From positions 6,139,001 through 6,203,000 of the forward strand of contig NC_003075.7 in the NCBI RefSeq assembly GCF_000001735.4: DNA of 64,000 bases, given 5' to 3'. The stretch is from Arabidopsis thaliana. Lineage: Eukaryota; Streptophyta; Magnoliopsida; Brassicales; Brassicaceae. The first letter of the stretch is position 1. Every line of letters begins with the position of its first letter. Below, one piece after another: positions 1-15,533 of this stretch. Made by a program: the position numbers and the translations under genes. The notes beneath the pieces are model-generated. The model saw only the letters and a program-made list of their open reading frames with translations. It ran no database searches and was not told where the DNA came from.

Positions 1-49
1 TTCGGTTATGGTTTGAGGCGCTGAAAGTGCTGACATTGCCTCTTTACAG

Positions 50-510
50 GAAAAGTGACAAGTCTAGTGAGCAGGAAGGACCAAATGTTAGCAGCACGAA
101 TCGAAGAAGCAATGAGAAACAACGAGAGCTTAGAATCACTCACGACTGATAATGTGAGGAGAGACGCCGCAAGAACCCATATCACTCAAGAGAAAGGAAG
201 AAGCGTTAAGCAGATCAGAGAAGTGAGCAAGCAACGAAACTCCAGAGACAAACCATCATCATCATCTCCTCCTGCAAGATCGACAGGTGGGAAGACACCC
301 GTGAGAAAGTCAAGTTCAAGTTCGTTTTCGAAACCAAGAAAAGCATCATCTCCTCCAGAGAAATCTTCAAAGCCAAAAAGAAAAATATTAAAAACGGTTG
401 GATCCAGATCGATTGCTGCGAGGGGGAAGACGGGTTCAGATAGAAGACCAGGAAAGAAACTAAGTGTTGTTGGTTTCCGGGGCAAGTCTTCTTCGGCAAG
501 AGCCTCTTGA
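50..510 (+). CDS. RH39: DEAD-box RNA helicase RH39, last exon (partial)
   Basis: This is the 3'-terminal coding exon of a gene that begins outside the window. A splice acceptor (tttacag) ends at about 49, and the frame then runs open to TGA at 508-510, giving 153 codons with the partial first one. The segment starts [20 protein letters not shown] and then becomes a low-complexity basic tail rich in Ser, Lys, Arg and Pro. That is usual for the C-terminus of an organellar DEAD-box helicase, and the helicase motifs would lie upstream. I recognise it as RH39 from memory of the Arabidopsis protein and of the gene order (next to a GH9 gene). RH39 is a chloroplast helicase needed for the 'hidden break' processing of 23S rRNA. 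That function is family knowledge and cannot be read from this exon. No catalytic motif is visible here. Confidence 0.8.
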
Positions 511-1446
511 TTTACATTTTGGCAAGTTAACGTCAGTGGTGAAAGTGAATTATGTTCGGGTTATGATTACAGAAGCGTTAGTAATGATAGAAGAAGTTCA
601 CTTTTGAAACTCATAAACTATCAGAAAAGTCTGTATATGACATCTATGGTTATGGAGTGGAGAAATAATTTGTTTATCTGTTTAAATTAATGCTGTGAAG
701 TGTTCAATGGTAAGACATGATTAGGGGAGAGTTTGTTAAGTGTCCTCGAGTTATAGGGGACAGTCCCTGGACCCTAGTGGATGTGAGGCATAACCATACG
801 ATCAGAGGGGTGGTTGACGGCTACGGCACTCTTAGAGTTTCTGGAGGTTGAGGATTGTCTATGCCGCTCTATTTGATGTACAATATAATTAATGGAGAAC
901 CGTCTACTTTGATTGGGTAAGTAGTTTCTACCAGCTTCTAATTGCATTGCTGCAGTTTGGATCATATTAGAGAAATATTTCTACCAGTTTCTGGAGGTTG
1001 AGCATTCCAAACTCATCTAGTAGATTAGAGAAAGTGGCTATTAATGCACCATCAAGACTAACTCTACATAGTCAGTTTCAAACGCCTCACAATCAATCCT
1101 TCTTGTAATGATAATCTTCATAGCCCAAATTATTTCATCTTCGAGTGAAAGGGGGTGGGAGACCTCCAAAGACACTTTGAACCAAGAAGTACCGTTTGTT
1201 CATTTCCGTGAAAACACCACCTTCCATAGAAATCTTAGAGAATGAGTTGGACTTACCAAAGTTTCCCTAATAACACCGGATTCAGTGGATCTCTTCGCTT
1301 ATGAATTGCTCACTTGTTGTGTTGTAATTTTGATATCATATTGTGGTTTTCATCCAAAATTAAACTCTATTCTGCCTCATTTTTTTTATTATCATCATTT
1401 TAGTAATTTTCACCTCAAAACAAAAACAAAAAATAAAAATAGATAA

Positions 1447-1945
1447 TCATATATATGAAAGTTGGCCAACTCTCTTCATAAGATTGACACATCATCACTT
1501 TAGCATTTGCTATGTCTCTATTAAATAATTAATGTAAGCTCTTCAACTTTTAATTTATAGGTTAATGATTTTTTTTGTAATCCAAACTCAAAATATGAGT
1601 GTATAATAGTCGTGGATTACTTAATGATTTGAGTAAATTATTCTCTTAAATAGATATTTATATAATAAATCTCTGAGGGTGAAAAATACGTAAAGAGTTC
1701 CATCATCAAATTTTTAGGTTTCTAGAATCCAACACTACCCTCTCTTAAATTGGTTTAAGACAAACATTATTTATGAATTATATGTATGATGCATTGTTGA
1801 GAATGTTATTAGGAAAAAATATTTTTAATACTAAAAGTAATTGTTTATTGCATGAGTGAACGATTAGATAAATAAAATTTATATTTAAATTAAACAATAC
1901 AAAAAAATCCAAAAAAAACGCGGCGTAGCGCGGGTGATCATCTAG
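1447..1945 (+). mobile_element. Non-autonomous Helitron, 499 bp, complete ends
   Basis: The 5' end is TC (1447) followed by atatatatgaaagttggcca. The 3' end is a GC-rich hairpin (around 1919-1933), a short spacer and CTAG at 1942-1945. The flanking bases are A on the left and T on the right, the standard Helitron A/T target site. A second copy in reverse orientation lies at 33870-34481 and matches along most of its length, so the boundaries are supported by comparison inside the window. There is no Rep/helicase coding sequence, so it depended on another element for movement. The family is most like the Arabidopsis ATREP group. Confidence 0.85.
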
Positions 1946-3347
1946 TTATTTATAAAAACTAAAAACTAAAAAAATGTCGTTCAAGGTTTTGCAAAAAATA
2001 AAATCTACACCAAAAAACAAAACAAATTCCAAAAAACTAAAAATCAATGAATCATTCATGGCCTTAGTTAGCATTTATAAGAGAATCCAATTTTTACTCA
2101 TCTCTACATTATATTTTTCGGGAGTTTTGGGCTTGTGCCGGCCCAATATGAAAGTATTTTTCTTAACCTTTTTGTGTTGTTGTGACAAAATCTAAACTTT
2201 ATTTTATTTTATTTTCTCAAAGCTTTCTAGTCTCGTTAGATCTGCAAAAAATCACCCGCTCCAAGAAAGAGAAAATGATCTGAATTGAATGCTCTTAATC
2301 CTCCAAAAAATCCTCCTCAAGAAAGAGAAAATATTGTTTGAATCTAGTGAAATAGAGAATGTAAGTGTTTATTTTCTTCGAAAAGAATCAAAATAACCGA
2401 GAAATTGATTTCTAATTGTTATTTTTGTTTTGTTTTGTTCTAGAGATCAAAATAATAAAACAATTTAAGAGATATTATCAAAGAATCAGAGTGATTAGAG
2501 ATTACAAAAATGCCCCTATTCTCCCTCATGGTTTTGACGTTAATACTCTACTGATCCCAATGTTTCAAAGTCATCTCCAATCTAATTGCTACTAGGGAGA
2601 AATTTTGGTTGAGTTTATTGTATCGGATGGAACATATCCCGCTAAGATTAACTCTGATACCTACAACAACTTAGAGGCTGACAATGATAGAGACCGACGA
2701 CTCTTTCTTACCGATTTAAAAATGGGTGAGTTGGAGGTTTTGTACATTTTTAAAACTTAGAACTTGATTGAAGACCTTTAGATTTGCGTATTTCAAGAGT
2801 GTTTTGGAAAACCGCAAAATATCACCAATCACACATTTGTTTTGTAAATTGTATTTTTTTAAGAAAACAAATAAAAGTCTATTTGCGTTTTCTTTATCAG
2901 ATAATAACTCTTGAAACGCGCTTCTTAAACTATTTAATAATTAATTGTTTTTCTACTTTTGTACAGTAAAAGATCTACAAATTAATAATGTTTGTACCGT
3001 GAAATTTTCTCAATTTATAGAAGTATTGATTTATCGATAAATTAATAATTATTAATTCATAGAGAGATTTGGTTAATTTTGTAAAATTTTAATACTTTTA
3101 TGTGTGGAAAGAATTTTTTTCATTATAATCAACATATTTTTTAGAACCAGTTACAAGTAAAAGAAAATATTTTGTTTAAAAACAACAAATATGTTTTTTA
3201 AATAGTGAAATATCGAAAATGAATACTTATCAAAAATATTTTAATGTAAATATTAGAAAATAACAGTTCTAAAGTCATATTTCACTAATTCTTTCTTACA
3301 CATATGGGTAAGTAAGGTAAAAGTTTTCCTCAAAAATAATAATTTGT

Positions 3348-3350
<3 letters not shown>

Positions 3351-3384
<34 letters not shown>
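3351..3384. repeat. (TA)n microsatellite
   Basis: A perfect TA run of about 34 bases in the intergenic region 3' of the GH9 gene. Confidence 0.95.
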
Positions 3385-3388
<4 letters not shown>

Positions 3389-3705
3389 TAGATTTATATT
3401 CAAACTAATATAACGTAAAGGTTCAGTCAAAATGAAAATTAATCTCATATAGTACTAAATACATAGAAGGGAAGTACTAGAGTCTAGCTTGAAAACATAA
3501 TTAAGTAGTTTTCATTTTAGCTAAGCTATACAATTCAACTATATGTAGTGTGTGTATGTATGTATACATAAATAAAATGTATTTAAAGCAAATGATACAT
3601 CCCCGATTGTTTATTCAAATTCATAGTCTTGAGAGTTGTTGATGAATAGTCATTCTTCCTTTGCTAATATTTGTTTCTCCACAACCAAATCTAAACGTAG
3701 CTTTG

Positions 3706-6983
<3,278 letters not shown>

Positions 6984-7485
6984 TCACAATAAGCTATGAA
7001 TTGTGAGTTGAAAATCATACCGCAACACAAGGACATCAGCAACAAAATAACCAACAACTACTCCCATGTCAATACTTCCTCGTGAGCCTAAGAGTGCATA
7101 TAGATTCCCCAGAGGGCACAAGGAGACATGCCAAAAATAAGTTTCCCTTCTAGACTTTACCTCCATTTTGTGCAGTGGTCGAGCTAAGTCTCAGTATTTT
7201 AAGATTTGTTTCCACATCAAGGAACCAGAGTAAGTGTTACCACAAACTGACAAGAGAGAACCGTTCCGAAGCAGGTTTTTGTGTCTCCATAAAACCCATA
7301 ATGAGTCATTTTCCGAGACCGGTCTCCATATTAGCTTCAAGATACTTATAGTATTTGTTTCAGATAGCAAATGTAATTCCAAACCTGCCTCTTGGTTTGG
7401 TTTACAAATGTCACTCCAAGCAATCTTTGCTTTTTCTGGTTAAGATCCGGACAAGGCCAAAGAAAAGCAGACGTGAGAATCTCAA
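6984..7485 (-). pseudogene. LINE reverse-transcriptase remnant
   Basis: The minus-strand translation shows the palm-to-thumb end of a plant LINE reverse transcriptase: TSAFLWPCPDLN, then KAKIAWSDICKP, LKLIWRPVSENDSLWVLW, NGSLLSVCGNTYSGSLMW and KQILKY. The reading frame shifts near 7440, between the DLN and KAKIAW blocks. An in-frame TGA follows KQILKY, and the frame then continues through SRRETYFWHVS. Neither ORF1 nor the catalytic RT core is present. It is a decayed fragment lying about 300 bp upstream of the short-chain dehydrogenase gene. Confidence 0.75.
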
Positions 7486-7769
7486 ATTCTTTTCACGGTA
7501 ATAGTTTGGCCAAAACTGAAATATGAAAAACAAAAAGGATTTATTTGCAAATTCTCAACAAAAAGCCACGTCATCAAATCCTTTTCACGGTGAGTCTCTC
7601 TTCTACGTGGCACAACCCTTACCGGGAACCTCTCTATTCTCTCAATCGACAAACTTGACTTAAGGATTCCAAACGTCGTCGCATGACTTGTAACTCTGCA
7701 CCATTGCTAATCTAACATCTCATTCTCCAAAAACTCAGGAACTCGAACTATCTTCCACAACTCACGAAA

Positions 7770-9698
7770 ATGTTTCTCTTAAAGGTACGTTCTTTTTTAT
7801 GTCCTCTAATTACCATCGTTTGTTTGTTTCTGTCTTATGTCGGATTAAAAATGATTACTTTTGTCTGATTTTGATCTGTAGACATGGAGATCAACCGCTT
7901 TTGGGGTTTATGGCTACATGAATTTCACCAAGAGTGGTTTCTTGTAAGTTGAATTTGCGTATTTCTACATTTTCAATCCTGTGGAATTATAAAGTTTGAA
8001 TTTTTATGGATTTTGGAGACTTATACGATTCAGGCTGTTTAGTGTTCTTTGGATTAACATAGAAAGATTCAATCTTTTGATTCAACATTTGCTTCACATG
8101 AAAATTTTGATACCTTGAGGAACTCTGTTATGGAGAAGTGGTTGATGTAGTACTTGTGGTTTTTTTTTTTTGTGTGGCAGAGATCATTCAAAGAAGTTTA
8201 AACCTGAAGATATGCAGTTACAAATTGAAGGAAAGAATTGTGTAGTTACTGGAGCTAATTCAGGTATTGGTTTTGCTGCTGCAGAGGGTCTTGCTTCACG
8301 GTAGGTTACTTAAGTTATGGAATTGAGGGAACCAATTGAATTCTTGTGTTGGAAGAGTGTTACCAAATTTTATAATGTCTGCTTATGTTTTTCTAGTGGA
8401 GCAACTGTTTACATGGTGTGCCGGAACAAGGAAAGAGGACAAGAGGCTCTTTCTAAGATTCAAACCTCAACAGGAAACCAAAATGTGTACTTGGAAGTAT
8501 GATCATTTTCTACTTTCAAATTCATTTTTTGCAAGTTTCCATACTCTTTATCAACCATTTTAGCTTTGCTTCTTTCTTAGGTATGTGATTTGTCTTCCGT
8601 TAATGAAATCAAATCATTTGCTTCGAGTTTCGCTTCCAAGGATGTTCCGGTTCATGTGCTGGTATGTGGTCTTTTCTTTTACTAATTCTTAGAATAACAT
8701 TTCACTTGTTTGATTCTGGTTTTCAAATTGTAGGTTAATAATGCTGGTTTGCTTGAGAACAAACGTACTACTACACCTGAAGGGTTGGTCTCATTTATCT
8801 TTCTTGAACGTTCCAGTATCATTTCATCTTGATTTAATTTTACACTCCTATGATCTTCTGTCATACCAGATTCGAGTTAAGTTTTGCGGTGAATGTACTT
8901 GGGACATACACAATGACAGAGTTGATGCTTCCATTGTTGGAGAAAGCAACACCAGACGCCAAAGTCATTACAGTTGCCTCTGGTGGAATGTACACTTCGC
9001 CGCTTACTACAGATCTTCAGGTAATCAATCTGCTGGACACATATGTCATCTTCAAGAATTGCTTATGTTCATTTTTTTAATCTCTTTGGAACTGCTTGCA
9101 CCACTCCTATGTCAGATATATAACTCAAGCTACATATGATTGTTCTGCAGTTTAGTGGTGAAAAATTTGATGGAGTGGAACAATACGCACGGAACAAAAG
9201 AATCCAGGTCTGTAAAATCTGAATCTACTAGTCAAGAAGTCACTTTTTTTCGGTCTTCTGAATTTGTTTCTGTGTTAGGTGGCTCTGACAGAAAAATGGG
9301 CTGATAAGTACAAAAATAAAGGCATAGGGTTCTACTCAATGCACCCTGGCTGGGCTGAGACACCAGGTGTTGCCAAGAGTTTACCGAGTTTCAGTGAATC
9401 GTAAGATAATTCTGCTAAAGGAAACATCTTTAATGCTAAAGGAAACATCTTTATGGTGCTAAAGAATGTTTTAAACTTGTGAATCAGGTTCGCGGGTAAG
9501 CTTAGAACAAGCGAACAAGGAGCCGATACAATCGTTTGGTTAGCACTGCAGCCAAAAGAGAAGCTTGTCTCTGGTGCATTCTATTTCGATAGAGCTGAAG
9601 CACCAAAACATCTAAAGCTTGCAGGTACAAGCAAGTCTCATGACCTTATTGACTCAGTCATTGATTCTGTGCATTCCATGGCAGCTCTTAATCCTTAA
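7770..9698 (+). CDS. NAD(P)-dependent short-chain dehydrogenase/reductase
   Basis: An oxidoreductase of the SDR superfamily. Ten exons: 7770-7784, 7882-7943, 8181-8300, 8397-8496, 8581-8661, 8734-8783, 8870-9020, 9151-9207, 9279-9400, 9488-9698. They give one frame of 322 residues ending in TAA. The Rossmann cofactor motif TGANSGIG is at 49-56, NNAG at 128-131, the active-site Ser in VASGG at about 180, and YxxxK (YARNK) at 205-209, so the full catalytic set is retained. The closest family I recall is the DHRS12/FEY-like group; the substrate is unknown. The first exon codes for only five residues (MFLLK). The ~30 residues before the Rossmann fold include an aromatic, Gly-rich stretch that could be a targeting or membrane-contact segment (inference). 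It matches At4g09750 by position and length from memory. Confidence 0.93.
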
Positions 9699-9954
9699 AT
9701 GTCCATCTTCGACATAGTTTTTTTCTTGAAAATAAAATGTGATTGCACGTAACAGTATTAGTCTTTTCTCATTATTGTGGAAATATTATAGTATGGAATA
9801 TTTATATCTTTTACTTATTACATAGTATCAGAAGTTCAGAACAGAAGAATTACACATAGTTTTAGCTTTGGCATAGCTATATCATGGATCCATCATCGGG
9901 TTTTTACCGCGTTATTCGCAAAGAGTAAACATAAGTAAACAGAGAATTTACTTA
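9699..9954. other. Convergent 3' ends
   Basis: About 256 bp separate the stop of the plus-strand dehydrogenase from the stop of the minus-strand choline kinase. An aataaa-like signal at 9730-9736 fits polyadenylation of the dehydrogenase transcript. Confidence 0.5.
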
Positions 9955-12150
9955 TTAGGATGGGAAGAAAGATAAAAGCTTTGGCTTGCGAAGCCAATAC
10001 TGTTTGAATCTCTGCCTCGAATACTCGATATAATCAAACTCAATCTTGTTCACATAACCCTGCACACATTCACACACAATCATAAGCTTCTGTGTTTGTT
10101 GTTATTTTACTTTGATATGCATCAAAGAAAGAGAGAATTAGCTTACAGATATGATTCCCCATAAACCCCAGAAGAGATGGCTTGCCAATGTATACTTCTC
10201 AATATCATCCAAAAGTTGTTCTATGTCTTCTTCTCTTGCTTCTTCACCTGAAGAGGTTAAGTAGTTACATATGAATCTCCTCCTTTCTTCTTCCCCTGCA
10301 ATTTCCCAAACCATAGTTAAAACGAAAAAAACTCGGTTTTTCGACTATGGAATTATAAACACTGCTTGATTTCATCACTGTACCTGGATATAGAGTGTAG
10401 TCCAAGATATGAGGAGTGTTTGAATGATAATCTGCCGCCATTTCACAGAAATGATTTGCTATGTCGTAAGCGATCGGATTATAACTTGCATACTCATAAT
10501 CCTGTTTAAATCCATTTTCACACAAATTATTAGACAGATAAATGAGAAGTCTCATGTTCATCAATGGGTGATGATATTGTTTTACCTCGAGTTAAATCGT
10601 ATCGTAAAAATGGGTTTTAAACTTTTTTCCCCCATTCTGAAAGAAAGAAAAAATGTTAAGAAGATTTGTGGTTATGAGTAAGAGACTTACAATGATAGTA
10701 ATTGCATTGGTTTCTTCATCAATCATGATGTTACCATACTGCAAGTCATTGTGACAGAAGCCAATCTCTTGTTCATTGTTCACTTCTTGTTCCAGCAGGT
10801 TGATTTCATCTTCAATGTCGTCTAGACCAAACTCTGTTGAATGTTCATTTGAACATAGATTCTTGGCTTGTCCTACCCAAGTCCTGTCATTTACATGTTC
10901 CAATGAATATTACTTTCATATGATCAAAATATTTACTAGGAAAATCCTTTTAGTATGCAGTTTCTTTACCTCATCCTGTCCCAGATGAGCATAATTCTAT
11001 CTCCAGGAATGTGTATGCTGTGAAATCTTCTTAGCTTAGATGCAACAAGAGCTGATATGTTCGGATCACGAAGATCGGTTGCCGATAGTGTCTGAACCGA
11101 AGTTATAGATGCAAGAATTATTATTGTGACATTTTTATAATGGAAAATGATCAACACAAAAATTTAACTACAGTATGAAGACAAATCAACAATAGGTGCA
11201 CAGCTAAACCGGTTTGGTTTTTTCCGGTTTAACACCACATGAAAAAGGTAAACCAATTATATGAGCTATAGCCTATAGGGATTGCTAAACCTAGTTTAAC
11301 CCAATAAAAAACTAAGCCGAAAGCTGAACCAAAGAAAATATAAGCCAATTCGGTTTCATTTAACTACATATCCAAAAGAAAAATCAAACCGAACCGAATC
11401 GGAATTGATGAAAAACAAACAGTAAAATCTGAAAATCATTTACAAATCAAAACCTGATGAATAATAATATCCGTCAAATATTTTGTAACTTGTAAGGAAC
11501 CCAATTTATACCAAACATGAACAATATCAAACCAAAACCGACTGCTCTTTGGTTTCAATCCGGTTTCATAAACCAAACAACTAGAAAACCGTAACCAAAC
11601 TAAAAGCAGGATTGGAGAAATTACATCCTTACACATGAAAATCATCAAATATTTTCTAAAAATCGAATTCATACTGAAACAAGAACTGTATCAAACCGGA
11701 TTTGAAATCCGGTTTCAAAATTTCATAAACCGAATAACTAGTAAACCAAAACTCCAAACAGACTAAATAAAAGTGAAAGAATAATATTTTATTTACCCGG
11801 GCATGGATAAACTCTTCGACTCTACCGCCGGCGAAGCGACCAAGAAGTGTAGGACCGTGACCATGACGAGCAACATACTCAAAAGTACGAATCTCATCGT
11901 CTCTATTGAAGAAAAGCTCAACACCTTCACCATAAACACGAACAAGAAGCTTCCTACATCGAAGATTCGTTTCTTTTCTAGGCCAACTAACCATGAACAC
12001 TTCGTTAGTCATCGCTCCTTTCATTGGCTTCACTTCAAGACTCTCAAAATCCTCAACTACGTCTCCCCATTTCGTCGAAAGCGCTTGAAGAATCTTCCTT
12101 AGCTCGTCTGGTGATGAGCTTGGGATCAATCCAAAGATTCCTACCGCCAT
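9955..12150 (-). CDS. CEK3: Choline/ethanolamine kinase
   Basis: Phosphorylates choline (and possibly ethanolamine) with ATP in the cytosol, the first step of the Kennedy pathway to phosphatidylcholine. Six coding exons (minus strand): 12150-11797, 11091-10970, 10883-10691, 10501-10384, 10295-10147, 10059-9955, giving 346 residues. The kinase signature [10 protein letters not shown] lies at 203-212, with catalytic Asp205 and metal-binding Asn210. The choline-kinase motif [20 protein letters not shown] at 224-243 is complete. An acceptor site lies directly before the ATG, and a donor at 12255-12256 implies a 5'-UTR intron. Intron 1 (11092-11796) is rich in AACCGG/CGGTTT phrases, as in degenerate transposon sequence. 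A TATA-like tatttat (minus strand ataaata) is near 12414-12420. The symbol is from memory of At4g09760. Confidence 0.93.
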
Positions 12151-14750
12151 CTATAAGAAAAAAAAACAATCAAATTCTTTGTTTTTTTAACTTTGTTACT
12201 TAGTTTGCTTTGTTTCGCTGAGTGATCAAACTTGGGAAGAAGTAGAAGAGGCTTACCAAGAAAGTTGTAGAGGGTCTTGGAGAAAAAGTTTTGGGGAATC
12301 TTGAAATCAGAGAGAAAAAATCTGGGTGTTTTTTGGTTTAGAGTTGGAGAGAAGTCTTGGTCACAAGGAAAGAAAAATTGCATGGTGAGTGTGAGAGAGG
12401 TGTTGAAAGAGAGTATTTATGGACTTTTGTCTTTACATAAGAAAGGGAATATCTATTTCTTTGTCTTGGTGGGTTGGATTTGAGAGGACCAAGAAACAAA
12501 TAAAGAAAAAATGGTTTTGTTTTGTAAAATTTAAATGTTCATTATATGCATGAAAAATCTATCAAACAAGATATCAACTACTTTGGGGGGTTTACTAGTA
12601 AGAAACATAAAATTTTGTTTGATTTGGTAAAGGTGAAAGATACAATGTTTCTATTTTATTATTAGAGAAAATTTTGTTTCACTAAAATTATATTAAATAA
12701 AATAAATTAGAAATTTAAACCGGTAATGCAAAGCATACATTACATATATGTGAAAACGGTCTTGCGTTTATGTGTTAAAACACGAAAAACAAGGTTCATA
12801 AAATTTTGATTCTCAACCAAAACATGTTTGTAAAACATGTAGGTTTGACAACAACAAAATCTATTAAAATGTTATGATTTAAAGCAATTTTCAGATAAGA
12901 TTATGTAATTTTTTTTATAAAAAACAACGTATTATTCGAGTTTGATTTGGATGGTGATACAACGAAACAAAATAACAATAATAATAATAATAATAATATA
13001 TCCTGATCTAATTTTTAGAAATATATGAATCCAACATAGTAAGATGCAACGATATTACACCAAATCTTTTGATCAGAACACTCCTATCAAATGACGAAAG
13101 TAGAATTATGGTCATGGACATGCAAATATTACTAGAAACATGGCTAGAACTGAAGATGATAAGCACAACGTCAACAAGTATAAGGTGTATTATTTGTCCG
13201 CAAAAAAGTACCAATCAACATAGTTAATGGCGTTTACATTATTGTACCAGTTGGGCCGAAATAAAATCTTATAATATATCAGATTAGCATGATTAGACAA
13301 TGACATTTTCAAAGAGTACTTGAAAGCATTTTGAAGACTTAGCAAAGAGTTTCCAGAAACAGGTAATCTCTCAACTTTATATATTCTCGACTTAAAAAAG
13401 GCATTGTGATTTCAAATCTAGGTCGGGTTACGTCTTAGGTTGCATGGAAACCCGTTCCGAGGTCCGTTTCCTGTTTTCGAAACGTTTCGGAAACACAAAA
13501 ATCGTCACGGGAACGCGTTTACACAAAAATCGTCACGAAAACACAAAAGATTGTTAAAACGTCCATAATAGTTAGACTATTTTCTAACTACCATAATCAG
13601 TTTTGCTTGTTTCTTTTTGGTTTAATTTAAGTTTACACATAGTTCTTGATTGGATATAACAAACTTTGGTATGTCTACACATAAATGTAAAAAGTATGGA
13701 CGGTGAGTGAGTCAGACAAAAGTAGGTAATGACTAAATGAGTAAGGTAGGCGTCGGTCAACAGAAACGGATATTTTGCTGCTGATTTCAGACAAATAAGC
13801 TTCGTTACTTATTTTATCTCGCGGTTAAATTGCATAACTCAACTTGGATTCCACTTGCTTACTGTACAAATGAGAATACGACACGTTTTAATGTACCACA
13901 CTCTTTGAACAAGATAACGTTGAGCATTTTTAAAATCGTTGGCTTTATGTTTTCGATATATACTTTATATTTTTGATAATATCCTAATATATACTTTTTC
14001 CTAAGTTTCTATATATTTTAATTTCAAGTGAAAAAATCTTGGTACCGAATATATACTATTTTTCAAACGTGATGATTGTTGAAAAGAAAAACAAAAAAAT
14101 GATGCTTTGAAATTGTATTTTAAGAGTATTGCTCCGTGAAATCTTTTGTAATTTTTATGTACTTTTAAAATGATGCAATAACAATCTTAAATTTTGGATC
14201 ATAATTTTTTTTCTTGCTATAAATTCTTATGACTCCACGTAATGTGAGCATCAAGTCAAAAGAATGGAAAATGGAGTTGAATTAAGACTAAATTAACGTC
14301 TGGTTGAGAACCAAGATTCCCCTTAATTTAATGGGATTCTTAAATAAATGTTTTTGGCTTTTGTACAACAAATTTTGATCCTCCACTTCTCTTTCAACCG
14401 TTTATCCTTTTGATTATTCTTTTAATTTTGCAACTTTACTATTATATTCTTTAAGAATTTTTGTTTCGTAATCATGTTTTCCACCACCTTTTTTGGTTGT
14501 CATTTTCGTCCATAGAAATATGCAGAATATATCAGTCAAATTTTTGAAGGTGAGAGAGGCAATGGATTTGCTGTGAAAAAATGGCTTACCGATTTTAGGT
14601 AGATTAGATTAGAGTGTTGTAGAGGGATTGTAACGAAAATTGATTTTTATGCTCACCTCTTTTTCGTTTCCTCCTTAGTACATTGGCATGTCTTGTGGTA
14701 AAGTTAGGACACGACACTAAAGGCCTAATGTCGGACAGTTTATGACGTTA

Positions 14751-15005
14751 TTTGATTGGAGACGGTTTAAAGTTTTTCTAAAATTACTAAGTTTTCTTGT
14801 AAATTAGTCGAACATAGCCTTTCAATTTTTTCATCTTCTCTTATGCATTGCAAATTTGCAATGAGTGGAATAACTTGTTTTATCAGCGAACTTTTGAGAT
14901 ATTAAATGCTTAACCCCGAGTCCGAGACTTAGGTCTCAAGACAGATGTAACACTTATCTCTGACCATTCTTGAAAAACTCAGGAGACTCCGACCCTAATT
15001 CGTCC
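14751..15005 (+). repeat. Direct repeat R1 (partner of 22661-22875)
   Basis: It shares long, nearly identical phrases with 22661-22875 in the same orientation, including ggagacggtttaa, catagcctt, gagtccgagacttaggtct and cattcttgaa...caggagactcc. The two copies flank the tandem MATH gene pair on its outer sides, which ties them to the same duplication history. Confidence 0.8.
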
Positions 15006-15429
15006 TCGAGGCCTTCTTCAAAGTAGGGTTCGGCCACTAGGCCTCACAATCTTTGTACTTTGCAACCGCACCTCTTGCTTGTTAATTCACTGAAATTTCT
15101 CTTTGACAAGGGTAAACAAAACCTGAATTCCCTTAGAAAGAACCGAAGCTAATTAGTGGCTGATTTCATGTGACCACTACATATATAGTCTTTTTTCGTA
15201 GAGAATAAAGAACAGGAAAAGGCAAAGCGCTTTTTGGAGAAACTATAAAAAGGTTGTTGATCAAACTAAAGTTTCATTGTGTGTTGTGTAATGTACAAGA
15301 CAACAAAAACAACAGCTCCAGTGCTAATTAAATGACGGAATTATAGAGCTTTAGTTAAGCAAACCTTCCCAAATCGTACAAAGATTCTTACATAATCAGT
15401 CAACAAAACATCAAAAAATTTAACAAACT

Positions 15430-15454
15430 AAAAAAAAAAAAAAAAAAAAAAAAA
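15430..15454 (+). repeat. Poly-A tract
   Basis: An uninterrupted A run of about 25 bases, followed by ggggaa, about 80 bp beyond the stop codon of the first MATH gene. It is either a simple repeat or an old retroposon tail. Confidence 0.9.
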
Positions 15455-15533
15455 GGGGAAATAGCAAAGAAGACATTTTGTTGCTTAAAAAAGAAAGATG
15501 TATGCAAAAGAAAGAAAGAGGTAATAGGAGTCT

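Larger units (their letters stand above)
511..3705. other. Intergenic region between RH39 and the GH9 gene
   Basis: This holds the 3' UTR of the helicase, a 499-bp Helitron (1447-1945, listed separately) and a TA dinucleotide run at 3351-3384. The rest is AT-rich unique-looking sequence without a convincing ORF. A short phrase (tttctggaggttga) occurs twice, near 838 and 988, which suggests a small local duplication. The last ~100 bp probably contain the 3' UTR of the minus-strand GH9 gene. Confidence 0.6.
12151..15533. other. Choline-kinase promoter and repeat-bearing intergenic region
   Basis: This holds the 5' UTR intron and promoter of the kinase (to about 12500), a short ATA-trinucleotide run near 12975-12995, and long AT-rich sequence without a credible gene. 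The segment 14751-15005 is a copy of the sequence found at 22661-22875 (see repeat entries). A 25-base poly-A tract sits at 15430-15454, just 3' of the first MATH gene. Confidence 0.55.
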
